A DNA stretch of 64,000 nucleotides from NCBI GenBank assembly GCA_033816765.1, contig CM066292.1:4216001-4280000 (forward strand), written 5' to 3'. Origin of the DNA: Nothopassalora personata. Taxonomy: Eukaryota; Ascomycota; Dothideomycetes; Mycosphaerellales; Mycosphaerellaceae. The notes under the pieces are model-generated. The model was given only the letters and a program-made list of their open reading frames with translations. It did no database searches and was not told the origin of the DNA. Position 1 is the stretch's first letter, and every line of letters begins with the position of its first letter. The position numbers and the translations under genes were made by a program. Positions 54,901-64,000 of this stretch are shown one piece after another.

Positions 54901-54915
54901 CCCGGGCTTATAACC
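54901..54915 (-). promoter_or_regulatory. Copia E primer-binding site (initiator tRNA-Met, internal)
   Basis: On the minus strand GGTTATAAGCCCGGG lies directly after the 5' LTR. The un-RIPed copy at 38291-38304 gives GGTTATGAGCCCGG, complementary to CCGGGCTCATAACC, the anticodon stem-loop of initiator tRNA-Met (anticodon CAT). This implies priming by a cleaved half-tRNA, as known for Drosophila copia and yeast Ty5. Confidence 0.75.
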
Positions 54916-55161
54916 TGTTAAGTTAAGACCTTATAGGATACGTAGTTAGTAGCGGAGTAGAGTAAGAGATTAATCTTTAACTAGCTAACAGCCATAGGGC
55001 ATATAGCAATATATTAGGAACCAATGCGTTAATTGTGTTAGATTTCTATCTAAGCTAAAGGGGAGAGAAGGTGTCTTCCGACAAGCTAGGTCTCGTAGAT
55101 ACCTTAGGCTATTAGATCACAACCTAACTGTTAGCTCCCCTTAAGATGCTACATCTTAACA
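54916..55161 (-). repeat. 5' LTR of E
   Basis: 246 bp, TGTTAAG to CTTAACA, followed by TATGA at 55162-55166. Confidence 0.93.
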
Positions 55162-56762
55162 TATGACACCTTTAAACTAGGCCCGCCCTCTAGCACCTCG
55201 AAAGGTAAGCTAAGCACTCGACATTACTAGTAACCTAAACCTATAAGCGTTCCTCTAGCCGATAATATTCACCTCGGAACCCTTATTAATTAGGCACCTA
55301 ATCTAGTTCTTATTTATCCTAAACTCCGCTACTACCTAAGGACTAGGGACTATAGTAAAGTTATTAAGGACACTAGAGAGCCCGATTTTCTTAACGTCCT
55401 TATATAGCTTAGTAGTAGGGACCGTACCCTTAGAGCAAAGCATAGTTAAATACACTCCGACATACTAGGCCTAACTGTCTTTACGGAAGACCTCCTTATT
55501 ATACTTAGGTTCATCTTTATAGGTAACCACTTGTCTAGTGCGAACCTTAGGGTCCTTTCCTATAAGACGTCGTACTATAGCGAGCTTCTCCTAAAGAGCG
55601 GGGGTGTTAGTAACGCGACCGAAGAGGGTAGCCTCGAACTAGCGACTATATCGAAACTAATCTTAGGCGTTTACATTAGGAAACGTTATCTAGAGGATCT
55701 AATCAATCTAGTAGATAATACCCTCTTCCTTTATAACCGGACTATTACTAGCTAAACTATATTATCGGACGTAGTTGTTAATCCTTATAGTCTTAGCATT
55801 CTGTATACGCTTCCTTTATGCGAAGGGGGCGTTTACGGGACTAATAGGCATATCCTTAGGCAGTCCTTTATTAGCATCGTTCCCTAGTCTATTTACTTAG
55901 GCATCATTTCCCCTTCCTAGGGTTACCCCGGATTTAGCTAATAATTAAGTTTTACTTATTTAAGTACTAACTTCGTTAATTATTTCAACCTCCTACTAGT
56001 TAATCTTAGCTTGTAGGATCTCCTGTTCTAATTGTAGGCGAACTTTCTTAGTAGCCTTAGCTCGGGCTCGTAGATCCTAGGCTAAGGACCGGGTCCTCGG
56101 GTGCGGATTCTTTAGAATGCCTACGGGTGCCTTCCCTTTCACTTTATTAGACTGCATAGGATAGGTAGATACCTCGTTAAGCTCGCCTAAGTCGACCGCC
56201 TACTCCACTTTACTTTCTCCGAATAAGACCTAATATGTACTAGTAGCCTTCTCCGGTTAGCTAGACCGTACGTCCTAAGGGCTATACTCCATTAAATGCC
56301 CAAAGTTAGGAGGGGGCTTAGAATAATTAGGAGGCGTGACCTTTATTACCCTAGTATAGTCCCTACCTATCTATTACTTACGTAGTGCGGGAATCTTATA
56401 CTAGTTATTAAACTCGATCGGCCTATAATGTTCTTCGAGTAGAGGGAGCATGTAGAGCAGTTTCGGTTTACTGTAGTCCCTCCGAAAGTTAAACTTAGTA
56501 GGACTCGGATTGCCTTCTTTCCCTAGATACTACTAGTTGTTCGGGGCGAGGTATACGTAGCCCCGGGATATTAAGGACCTTATTACTCTACAATTGCTAG
56601 CCTAGTACTTCGAGCTACTATAGTTGTAGTAATAACTATCTATCGCTTTAGACTATTCGCGATTCTACGATAGGGGACGCTACATTGCGTAAACCTACAG
56701 TTTAGTGTCTAAGTCGGGCCTCTCCGGTTATATAGAGCGTTAATTCTCGCTCGGGTAGAAGG
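55162..56762 (-). pseudogene. Element I protease and gag-like region
   Basis: The minus strand at about 55261-55298 reads CLINKGSEVNII, a retropepsin-type site with the catalytic Asp changed to Asn, followed by RFRLLVMSSA. Towards 56.7 kb there is gag-like coding sequence with stops. It is interrupted at 56762 by T1 copy F. A plus-strand open stretch at 55531-55755 overlaps it and is judged accidental. Confidence 0.6.
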
Positions 56763-57194
56763 TGTTACGGTTCGGATAGAGGACGGTGTAGGACGTAGCA
56801 TAGGGAGGAAGAATTAGAAGACACGAACTAATCGCTAGGAAGAGAAAGGGACCCCACGTCCGGGTCACGTGCACGACCGCGCGCTTAGTGCATGGTCGAG
56901 CACGACCGTAGAAGTAGCGTATAGACGTACACGACTACACGACTAGGCGACCGGTCAAGTGGATAGACGGACGCCTAACACCGGATAGCATACGAGCCTC
57001 CTTTATATTTAAGAACGCTAGAAACCCTTATGGTTCTAACGCGTTTAACTCATGTTACTATCTTACTAATTGGAATATAACTCTTATTCCTATCATTTAT
57101 CTTCGCTTAGCTTGCTTTAGCCTCTCTAAAGAATACCGCCACGTGACTTGACTTATCTCTCCTTTAAGACTAGCCCTAGAACGAGATAATAACA
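56763..57194 (+). repeat. 5' LTR of F
   Basis: 432 bp, TGTTACGGTTCGG to GATAATAACA. It has a TATA-like TTATATTTAAG at about 57003-57012. About 30 nt downstream the motif GCGTTTAA (57041-57048; GCGTTCAA at 63757-63764 in the 3' LTR) can pair with the primer site. The U3 has CGACTACACGACTAGGCGACC tandem units near 56928-56950, shared with A and G. Confidence 0.93.
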
Positions 57195-57196
57195 CT

Positions 57197-57204
57197 TTGA
57201 ACGC
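57197..57204 (+). promoter_or_regulatory. Putative self-primer binding site of F
   Basis: TTGAACGC lies 2 nt inside the 5' LTR and is the exact reverse complement of GCGTTCAA in the R-like part of the 3' LTR. The LTR site falls where a TATA-directed transcript would start. Confidence 0.6.
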
Positions 57205-57319
57205 CCTTAGGATAAGCGCTACTTAAGCAGCTAGTAGGGGAACACCCGCCCCTAGCGAAGTAGGAAGCATCCGCCGTACGCTACTATAATAGACTACTAC
57301 GAAGGACGATAAGTCTAAT

Positions 57320-58160
57320 AACGATAACGAGCCTACTCTAAGGAAGAACGACGTTAAGGCTACTAAGCTAGACCTCTTCTTTAGAGACAGAGCTAAGTTC
57401 GACGACTGGATCAACTAGATGGATATGTATCTTATGTTCAACCTAGTCGATGCCGATAAGAGAACTATCTTCGCTATTACGTACCTTCGCGGAAGTGCGT
57501 AGAACTAGATCAAACCTTACCTTAAGGAATACCTTAAAGGTATAGGACGACAAGACCCTACCGGAATGTTTAGGAGCTACACCCTTTTTAAAGAAAAGAT
57601 AAAGTTAATCTTTAGAACCTCGAACGAAGTCTAACAGGCCATACGAATTATTTAACACCTAAAGTAGAAGACGTCTACTTCGGAGTATGCCGCTAAATTC
57701 GAAGAATACGGACAAATTACCGGATAGGACTAGACGGCGTTAATGACTATGTTCCGACGTGGACTTAAGGACTCCGTTAAGGACGAGTTAATAAGACACG
57801 GGGGACGGATTACTAACCTCGAAGAGCTAATAAAGGCGTTAATCAATATCGATAACTAGCTCTAGGAACGACACTAGGAGAAGAAATACGACTCTAAAGT
57901 AGGAGGAATAGTAGGATACGCTCCGGATCGTAGACCCTTAGGAGGATACGTTACGAAGGGAGAATTCTCACGACAAAGCTAGCCCTACTATAGACTATAG
58001 CTAATGGAACTAGACGTTACCTAACGAGGACGGAGGATCGACAAGAGTAGGGGCTACGGAAAAAGCCCTTTAAAGGAAAAGGAAAACTCATATACTATAC
58101 CTATAGTAAGGAAGGTCACATAGCACGGGATTGCCGCAGTAAGAATATAGTGCGCCGCGA
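57320..58160 (+). pseudogene. Gag of F
   Basis: The capsid-type frame reads RDRAKFDDW, WMDMYLMFNLVDADKRTIF, then YAAKFEEYGQITG, TMFRRGLKDSVKDELIRHGG and a CCHC zinc knuckle near 58093-58150 (YYTYSKEGHIARDCRSKN, two Cys changed to Tyr). Only scattered TAG stops. Gag packages the element RNA into particles. The length is usual for a chromovirus gag. Confidence 0.82.
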
Positions 58161-59300
58161 GCAATTTAATATAATGCAACCTAGAACTAGTAAATCTAAG
58201 AGTAGCGTTAGATCTCGAGGAGATACCGACTATACTCGGAGAGTAGGGGAGAGAGCTAGCAATAGAAGCACGATGCCTCTCCTAGACCCCTTAGAAGGAC
58301 GAGGAGGATACTATAGGTAGTAAATAGTAGTCATTCTATTTAATGTAAAGAACCAACTACGACAGTTTAATATAATAACACGAAGAGTCGACTACGAGAT
58401 CGAATCCGAGTCTCGAAATGGTTATAGAAGCCTTCATTAGCGATTCTATTACTAAGACTCGTGTTAAGTTCACTACGCCGCGAAGTTAGGCGTAGGGTAT
58501 TAGCCTTAGCAACCACGAGGAACCCTAGGAGCGACGTATAGGCAAAACGCTACGCTCTAAGAAGTAGACATCGATAAATCCTACTTTAACGAAGATAGAA
58601 GCGACAAAGAAAATTAGGACCTAGGATGGAACGGATCGTAGTTACTAGAACCATAGGAAGAAAGTTAAGAAACTACCGGGCTAAATACTATTAAGGAAGA
58701 ATAGGATCCGGAAGAATTAAGCGAAGAAGATTCCTCTGAAGGAGAAGAGAGCGACACTAACGACGACAACGAACAACTTACCTTTACGGTAGATGCACCT
58801 AAGAAACTGTACGACATAATCATCTACCTATAAAGAAGGCACGAGGAATTCCTACCTAAGATAGGTGGACGAAGGAAGCTACATTCTATTGAGTTTAATA
58901 AGACACTCGACACCCTACGAGGCATAGCCTAGGGATACCCACTTATAGAAACAACCGAGAATCTAGCAACCGCCGTTATAGAACGACTACCGATAGGAAG
59001 CCGAATAATAGGAACCGGACATCTTATACCGTTAGGAACATTCATATCGAATGAATTACGTAACATAGTGTAACACGCACGCGCACTCTACTTAGAAATG
59101 TAGAAGATCTAGGAACGTAATAGACTATAAGTATAGACATAGGGCAACGGGCTATAGGTTCTAGCCGAAGCCTCTAGGCACGAAGTATAGCGAACTATAT
59201 ACTATTCGGGAAAAGGATTAGCTCCCTAGGAATAAGCGACCGGAGGGAGTTATGCAATACTTAGGCTTACGTATCGACATTAAACACAGTTTTCTAGACA
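58161..59300 (+). pseudogene. Linker region of F between gag and protease
   Basis: Contains an acidic stretch (ELSEEDSSEGEESDTNDDNE, about 58710-58775) and then FTVDAPKKLYDIIIYL and a folded-looking segment ending RALYLEM. Such long linkers occur in the other T1 copies at the same place. No domain recognised. Confidence 0.6.
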
Positions 59301-62300
59301 TAAGCAATCGTTAACGGACATAAGACTAGTGTTATGATCGACTTAGGAGTAGCGGGGAATTTTATCTCCGAGTCTTTTATAAGAAGAAACGGGTTCGCTA
59401 CCCTAAAGAAGAAATGGTGTTACGAGTTAATCGCGGTAAACGGATTATCGTTACCTAGCGTAGAATAGGAGACGACACTATTGCTACTAGCTATCTAACA
59501 GTACTACGAGAATATTACCTTAGATATTACTAATATAGCTAGTTATGACATAGTATTAGGTATGCCTTAGTTAAGAAAGCACAATCTAGTAATCGACTAG
59601 AGAAGAGGAGTACTTACATTTAGGGAATGCGATTACGTTGTCGACATTTAGCCTACGTAGTAGTAGCGTTTACTAGTAGATAAGGTAAGGAAACAGCTAA
59701 ACGAGATATAGCTTACGCCGAATAGAAGGATAGAAGAACCACCTTCGACCGGGATAGACACTAGCGTAGGGCCGCCGGGTTACGAAGTCACTAGAAGTAA
59801 TAGAAGTAACGCACTATCGAAGAATACTAACATCTTAGAGTTGAGTATTCCTAAGGAGTATCGCAAGTAGTCGCGACTCTTTAAAGAGGAGAGAGGCAAA
59901 ACCGCCTTACCTAAGCACCGCCTATAGGATTATAAGATCAACATTTAGCTAGGGAAAGAGCCTCTATAGGGACCCCTATATTAAATGTCTAAGAAAGAGC
60001 TATAGACCCTACGAGAATAGCTAAAGGAGAAGCTAGCTAAAGGATAGATAAGAAGATCTACCTTAAGTGTAGGAACTCCATGTATGTTCGTTCTAAAAGC
60101 AAACGGGAAGTTACGACTCGTATAAGACTATAGGAAGTTAAACGAGATTACGATTAAGAACCGATACCCGCTACCTAACATCGAAGAAGCATAAGACAGA
60201 TTAACCGGATCGGACTAGTATACGAAGATTGACCTACGAGATGCCTTCTATACTATACGAATAGTAGAAGGAGAAGAATGGAAAACCGCTTTTAGAACAA
60301 GATACGGACTCTACGAATTCTTAGTTATGCTAATGGGATTAACTAACGCACCCGTATCCTACTAGGACCTTGTTAACGAAACACTTAGAGACCTACTCGA
60401 CGTATACGTTATCGCCTATATAGACGATATACTAGTCTACACGAAAGGATCCCTATAGGAACATATAAGACAAGTCTAGGACGTCTTCGAACGACTTACG
60501 CAATTAGGATTTAAGACAGCACCCGAGAAATGCAAATTCCATAAGAAAGAAGTTAAATTCTTAGGCTTCATTATTAGCACTATAGGGATAACGATCGACC
60601 CTACGAAGACATAGTCAATTAGAGAATGGCTAGAACTAAAAACAGTTAAGGACGTACAATCATTCCTTAGACTAGCGAACTACAACCGGAAATTCATTAA
60701 GGACTACGTAAAGACAGCAGTACTAATGACGATGCTTACGAGAAAAGACGTTTCCTAGAAATAGGGAAAAGAATAGATAGAAGCGTTTAAGAAACTTAAG
60801 GAACAATGCGCTTTAGCCCCTACGCTTCGACTATTCGATAGTAGTAAGGAAGTCTACATCGAGACCGATACGTCTAATATAGCAATAGGCGCGTATCTAA
60901 CATAGACACACGATGGGTAGAGACACCTAGTAGCCTATTACTCCCGGAAAATGACTATAGCGGAACAGAACTACGACATCCATAATAAAGAGCTTCTAGC
61001 CATTGTTACTGCTATGCAACATTAGAGAGTATATGTCGAGGGCTTACCGAAGTTAACGATTCTTTCTAACTATAAGAATCTTACGTACTTCACGACGACG
61101 AAAGAACTTACCCGAAGGCAAGCCCGCTAGTCGGAGCTACTAGGGCAGTATAAGTTCGAAATTAAATATACTCTAGGACGAGAGAACGGCCGCGCCGACG
61201 CGCTAAGCCGAAGAAGCGACTACATAGAAGGAAAAGAACTAGTGCAACACAAAATATTAAAGACGAACCCTAACGGAAGTCTTAGTGCTAACATAAGAGA
61301 ATTTAATAACATCGTACGGATATTAGGCGATAGGGACGAATAATTCCCTATATCGCAAGGAAAATACTAAGTACCTAAGGATCGAGAAGAAGAATACATA
61401 CGACAACATTACGACGGGCCAACTTATAGACACCCTAGAACTTTAAAAACAATGGACCTAATATAACGCAGTTTCTCATTTCTATAGATAAGACTTAAGG
61501 TGTCACGCTACATTAAACAATGCGTACACTACTAACGAAACAAGGCTACGAGATATGCAAAATACGGTTACCTACAGTTTAGGATACTACCGATGAAACT
61601 ATAGGACGAAGTTATAATAGACTTTATTACGAAACTCCGACCGTTAAGAGATTAAGTTACGAAATAACTATACGACATAATACTAGTTATAGTTAATAGA
61701 CTTACGAAATACGCACACTTCATTCCTACATCGGAAACGTACAATGTAGAGTAGCTCGGATACCTCGTACTAGATAGACTTATCCGATACCACGGATTCC
61801 CTTAAGCGTTTATAACGGATAGAGACAAGCTATTCACATTAAACTACTAGAAGACGCTTATAGGAACGATCGGAATTAAACATAAGCTGTTAATAGCATA
61901 TTATCCGGAAACAGACGGACAAACCGAAAGGATAAATTAAACGCTAGAACAATACCTACGACACTACATCAATTATGCATAAGACAACTGGGTCTTATTA
62001 CTACTAATGGCGTTTGTACTAAACAACCACAAATTAGAGACAACTTTAACGACACCATTTTATGCGAACTTTAGTAAAGATCCTAACCTATTTAGAACAC
62101 CTAGATCCTACCTACAAGCCGAAAGAGTAATCGTAACGACGAACACTCTTAAGGAAGTGCATAAAGAAACACGCAAGGCGATCAAAGATGCATAACGAAA
62201 ACTGTCTTAATAACGGCAGGACACAAGAAAAATGGCACCTCTACTAAAAGAGGGGGATAAGGTCTATCTCCTTATAAAAAACTTGAGAATAAGAAGACAG

Positions 62301-62620
62301 ACTAAGAAACTGGATTACGTTAAGGTCGGACCATTTTTCATCGATAAAGTCATAGGACTAGTTAACTACCGCCTACGACTACTACTAGACGCAAAAATCC
62401 ACCTAGTCTTCTATATCTCTAAGCTAGAACCCGCGGACGCTAAAACACCCTACTAGGAAAGCTTCCATTTCGAGCCGGAAGTAGAAAACGAATTCGAAGT
62501 CGAAAAGATCCTAGATAAGAAAGGTTAGCGATACCTTGTTAAGTAGAAAGGATACGACGAATTAGAAAATACCTAGGAACTAAAACAAAACCTACGAAAC
62601 TGTTAGTAAAGGCTCTAGGA
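59300..62620 (+). pseudogene. Pol of F: protease, RT, RNase H, integrase, chromodomain
   Basis: Protease VMIDLGVAGNFISE (59332-59373; DSGAS-type site altered). RT from about 60080 with [24 protein letters not shown] and an intact active site VIAYIDDILVY (about 60409-60441). RNase H IETDTSNIAIGAYL and [12 protein letters not shown]. Integrase with VNRLTKYAHFIP, FITDRDKLF and YYPETDGQTERIN (DDE core; the glutamate follows DGQT). C-terminal LLKEGDKVYLLIKNLRIRR. Chromodomain FEVEKILDKKG at about 62490-62590. The damage is mainly TAG codons. Confidence 0.9.
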
Positions 62621-62677
62621 ATACAAAAAACGGTCTAGTAGACTAACCCCCGCGTTAGAGACTAATCTACTAGAAAG

Positions 62678-62753
62678 CAGCTAGATAGGAATCGAACCTA
62701 CGACCTTAAGAGTGTAGATAGCTTACGCTCTACTACTAAGCTACATAACTAGG
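62678..62753 (-). tRNA. tRNA-like sequence, antisense in F
   Basis: The minus strand shows the same A-box (TAGCTTAGTAGTAGAGCG) and B-box (GGTTCGATTCC) as the C2 unit and is nearly identical between them (GCGTAAGCTATCTACACTCT against GCGTAAGCTATCTAAACTCT). The acceptor stem is poorly paired here. It has the same position relative to chromodomain and antisense ORF as in C2 and C1. Confidence 0.55.
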
Positions 62754-62926
62754 TTTAATAAGGAAAACGGAGAACTTACATAAACATATCTCCTATAAGA
62801 AACTAACACCTATCTACTAGAGGGACTAGCGCTCGAAGAAGCTACTGCGGCTTCCTTAAGGGTCGGATATAACTAGAGGGCATCATCCGGAATTATCGAA
62901 AGGTCCTCCTAGGAAGGAATCGACAT

Positions 62927-63409
62927 CTAGAAGACCCCCTCTAGCTCTTCGGGGCTACCTTTAGGAACGAGAAGATAGGACGAAGGCGCGGAAAGGGCAT
63001 CGACACCTACGCTCGGTAAACTACGAAGATCCTCGAAATCCTTCGCTATCGCCTTTTCCTCCTTATCCTTAGTAACGCGCAGCTGTTTCCTAAGACGATG
63101 TACCTTTAACATCGCCTCTATCACCTTCTCTTTAGCCTCATCGAGCTCTCGCTTTAGCTTTCGACGCTAGTTACGAAGCCGCTCCTACTTAGTCTACGTA
63201 ATAGTTACGTTACACTTAACACCCTTACGAACGCACTCCGAATAATACCTAAAGCGCACATCTACTACATAACGAGGACTCTTCTTTCCTTTAGGCACTC
63301 TAGCCTTTCGGTAACTAGAACATAGGGATGGCATCTCGCGGCCCTCGGCTTCGATGCCTAGTGCTTAACGTTCGCGGCGCTCCTAACGTATTAGCTACTC
63401 GCCGCTTAT
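62927..63409 (-). pseudogene. Antisense 3' ORF of F (161 codons)
   Basis: Minus-strand frame opposite to gag-pol with no frameshift and six stops, all TAG or TAA. The start is taken at ATA (63409), probably RIPed ATG, followed by SGE; an internal ATG is at 63334. It reads PKGKKSPRYVVDVRFRYYSE, CVRKGVKCNVTIT, then KLKRELDEAKEKVIEAMLK, RLRKQLRVTKDKEEKAIAKD and a Pro/Ser-rich tail ending at 62927. It predicts a basic N-terminus, a central coiled coil, and no signal peptide or membrane segment. It starts about 70 bp from the 3' LTR, so antisense transcription from the LTR would express it. No known family is recognised. Confidence 0.82.
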
Positions 63410-63478
63410 AGTAAAAGATAGGAACTTATAGGAGAAGAAAGAAAACTCGAGGACGAGTTTTAGTAGGAAGGGGGATAG

Positions 63479-63910
63479 TGTTACGGTTCGGATAGAGGAC
63501 GGTGTAGGACGTAGCATAGAGAGAAAGAATTAGAAGACACGAACTAATCGCTAGGAAGAGAAAGGGACCCTACGTCCGGGTTACGTGCACGACCGCGCGC
63601 TTAGTGCATAGTCGAGCACGACCGTAGAAGTAGCGTATAGACGTACACGACTACACGACTAGGCGACCGGTCGAGTAGATAGACGGACGCCTAACACTGG
63701 ATAGCATACGAGCCTCCTTTATATTTAAGAACGCTAGAAACCCTTATAGTTCTAACGCGTTCAACTTATGTTACTATCTCACTAATTGGAATACAACTCT
63801 TATTCCTATCATTTATCTTCGCTTAGCTTGCTTTAGCCTCTCTAAAGAATACCGCCACGTGACTTAACTTATCTCTCCTTTGAGACTAGCCCTAGAACGA
63901 GACAATAACA
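63479..63910 (+). repeat. 3' LTR of F
   Basis: 432 bp, TGTTACGG to GACAATAACA, followed by GAAGG. It is preceded by the polypurine tract AGGAAGGGGGATAG at 63465-63478. Confidence 0.93.
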
Positions 63911-64000
63911 GAAGGCACCCGCGTCCGCGACGCGACCGCGCTAGTATATACGTATGCTCATTTTAGCTACCTTCTAGATTAGGTTATTATTAACAATAGT
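63911..64000 (-). other. Element I continues past the window
   Basis: Host sequence to the right of F after the GAAGG duplication. Too short to identify further. Confidence 0.5.

Larger units (their letters stand above)
49551..55161 (-). mobile_element. Ty1/Copia element E, complete
   Basis: A 5611-bp minus-strand Copia element with 246-bp LTRs (49551-49796 and 54916-55161, TGTTAAG to CTTAACA). Target duplication TATGA on the right and TATAA on the left (a single RIP-type difference). Order on the minus strand: 5' LTR, primer site, gag with CCHC relic, integrase, RT, RNase H, 3' LTR. Moderately RIPed, with many CA and TG left. It inserted into element I. Confidence 0.93.
56763..63910 (+). 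mobile_element. T1 chromovirus copy F, complete and least RIPed
   Basis: A 7148-bp plus-strand element with two 432-bp LTRs and target duplication GAAGG (56758-56762 and 63911-63915). Order: LTR, self-primer site, gag, acidic linker, protease, RT, RNase H, integrase, chromodomain, antisense tRNA-like sequence, antisense ORF, polypurine tract (AGGAAGGGGGATAG), LTR. It keeps clearly more CA and TG than A or C1, so it is the best template for the family. Confidence 0.94.
45481..64000 (-). mobile_element. Ty3/Gypsy element I (no chromodomain seen), interrupted
   Basis: Minus-strand element in pieces: 45481-49550 (integrase, RNase H, RT, linker), 55162-56762 (protease, gag-like), and 63911-64000 (continuing past the window). 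It is split by Copia E (target duplication TATGA/TATAA) and by T1 copy F (GAAGG). RIPed, with TAG/TAA stops. Neither LTR could be identified in the window. Confidence 0.7.

Noticed and set aside
55531..55755. 74-codon plus-strand frame
   Set aside because: Antisense to the protease/gag region of element I, starts at a non-ATG codon, and has no relative in other copies.
60409..60441. Active retrotransposon suggested by the intact YIDD motif in F
   Set aside because: Many in-frame TAG stops in gag and pol rule out a functional product as it stands.
1..64000. Centromere
   Set aside because: Nested RIPed retroelements are compatible with a centromere but equally with any heterochromatic block, and no defining sequence exists.

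Overview
This window is a gene-poor, transposon-packed block from the genome of a filamentous ascomycete fungus (Pezizomycotina). Almost all of it carries the mark of repeat-induced point mutation (RIP). CpA and TpG are scarce, TpA is very common, CpG is kept, and reading frames are broken almost only by TAG and TAA where CAG, CAA or TGG would be expected. The species cannot be named from the sequence.

Layout. Position 1-1681 is unidentified RIPed DNA with one small inverted-repeat element. From 1682 to about 28 kb lies a nest of LTR retrotransposons. A minus-strand chromovirus (family T1, copy C1) sits in an older T1 LTR. It is split by a plus-strand T1 copy (A, 4046-18268), which is itself split by a minus-strand chromovirus of family T2 (B, 8285-15179). 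C1 is split again by a third chromovirus family, T3 (D, 19052-25945). A, B and D have paired LTRs of equal length and matching 5-bp target duplications. From 27954 to 39042 follow a T1 fragment (G), a nearly complete minus-strand T1 copy (C2) and a 5'-truncated plus-strand T1 copy (H). A RIPed Copia fragment (39043-40870) ends at a 3.7-kb island with normal base context (40905-44564). The island holds the only convincing host gene, a small secreted cysteine-rich protein at 41152-41451. From about 45.5 kb to the window end is a minus-strand Ty3/Gypsy element without a visible chromodomain (I), split by a minus-strand Copia element (E, 49551-55161) and by a plus-strand T1 copy (F, 56763-63910).

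Unusual content. (1) Every T1 copy whose 3' region is present carries an antisense reading frame of about 160-180 codons, rich in predicted coiled coil, between the chromodomain and the 3' LTR. Antisense frames in the same place are visible in T3 and, less surely, in T2. (2) Three T1 copies also carry an antisense tRNA-like sequence with A- and B-box motifs. (3) In all three chromovirus families the sequence just inside the 5' LTR is complementary, over 8-10 nt, to a site within the LTR, as expected for Tf1-like self-priming. The Copia element instead has a primer site matching the anticodon arm of initiator tRNA-Met. (4) Three short un-RIPed insertions break RIPed DNA: a solo LTR with target duplication, a chimeric Copia cDNA fragment that begins at the primer-binding site, and a 206-bp filler inside a tandem duplication. 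They look like products of later retrotransposition and break repair.

No retroelement here can encode a working protein set as it stands. Frames are reported as pseudogenes, and domain limits are approximate because they were read by eye from interrupted frames.
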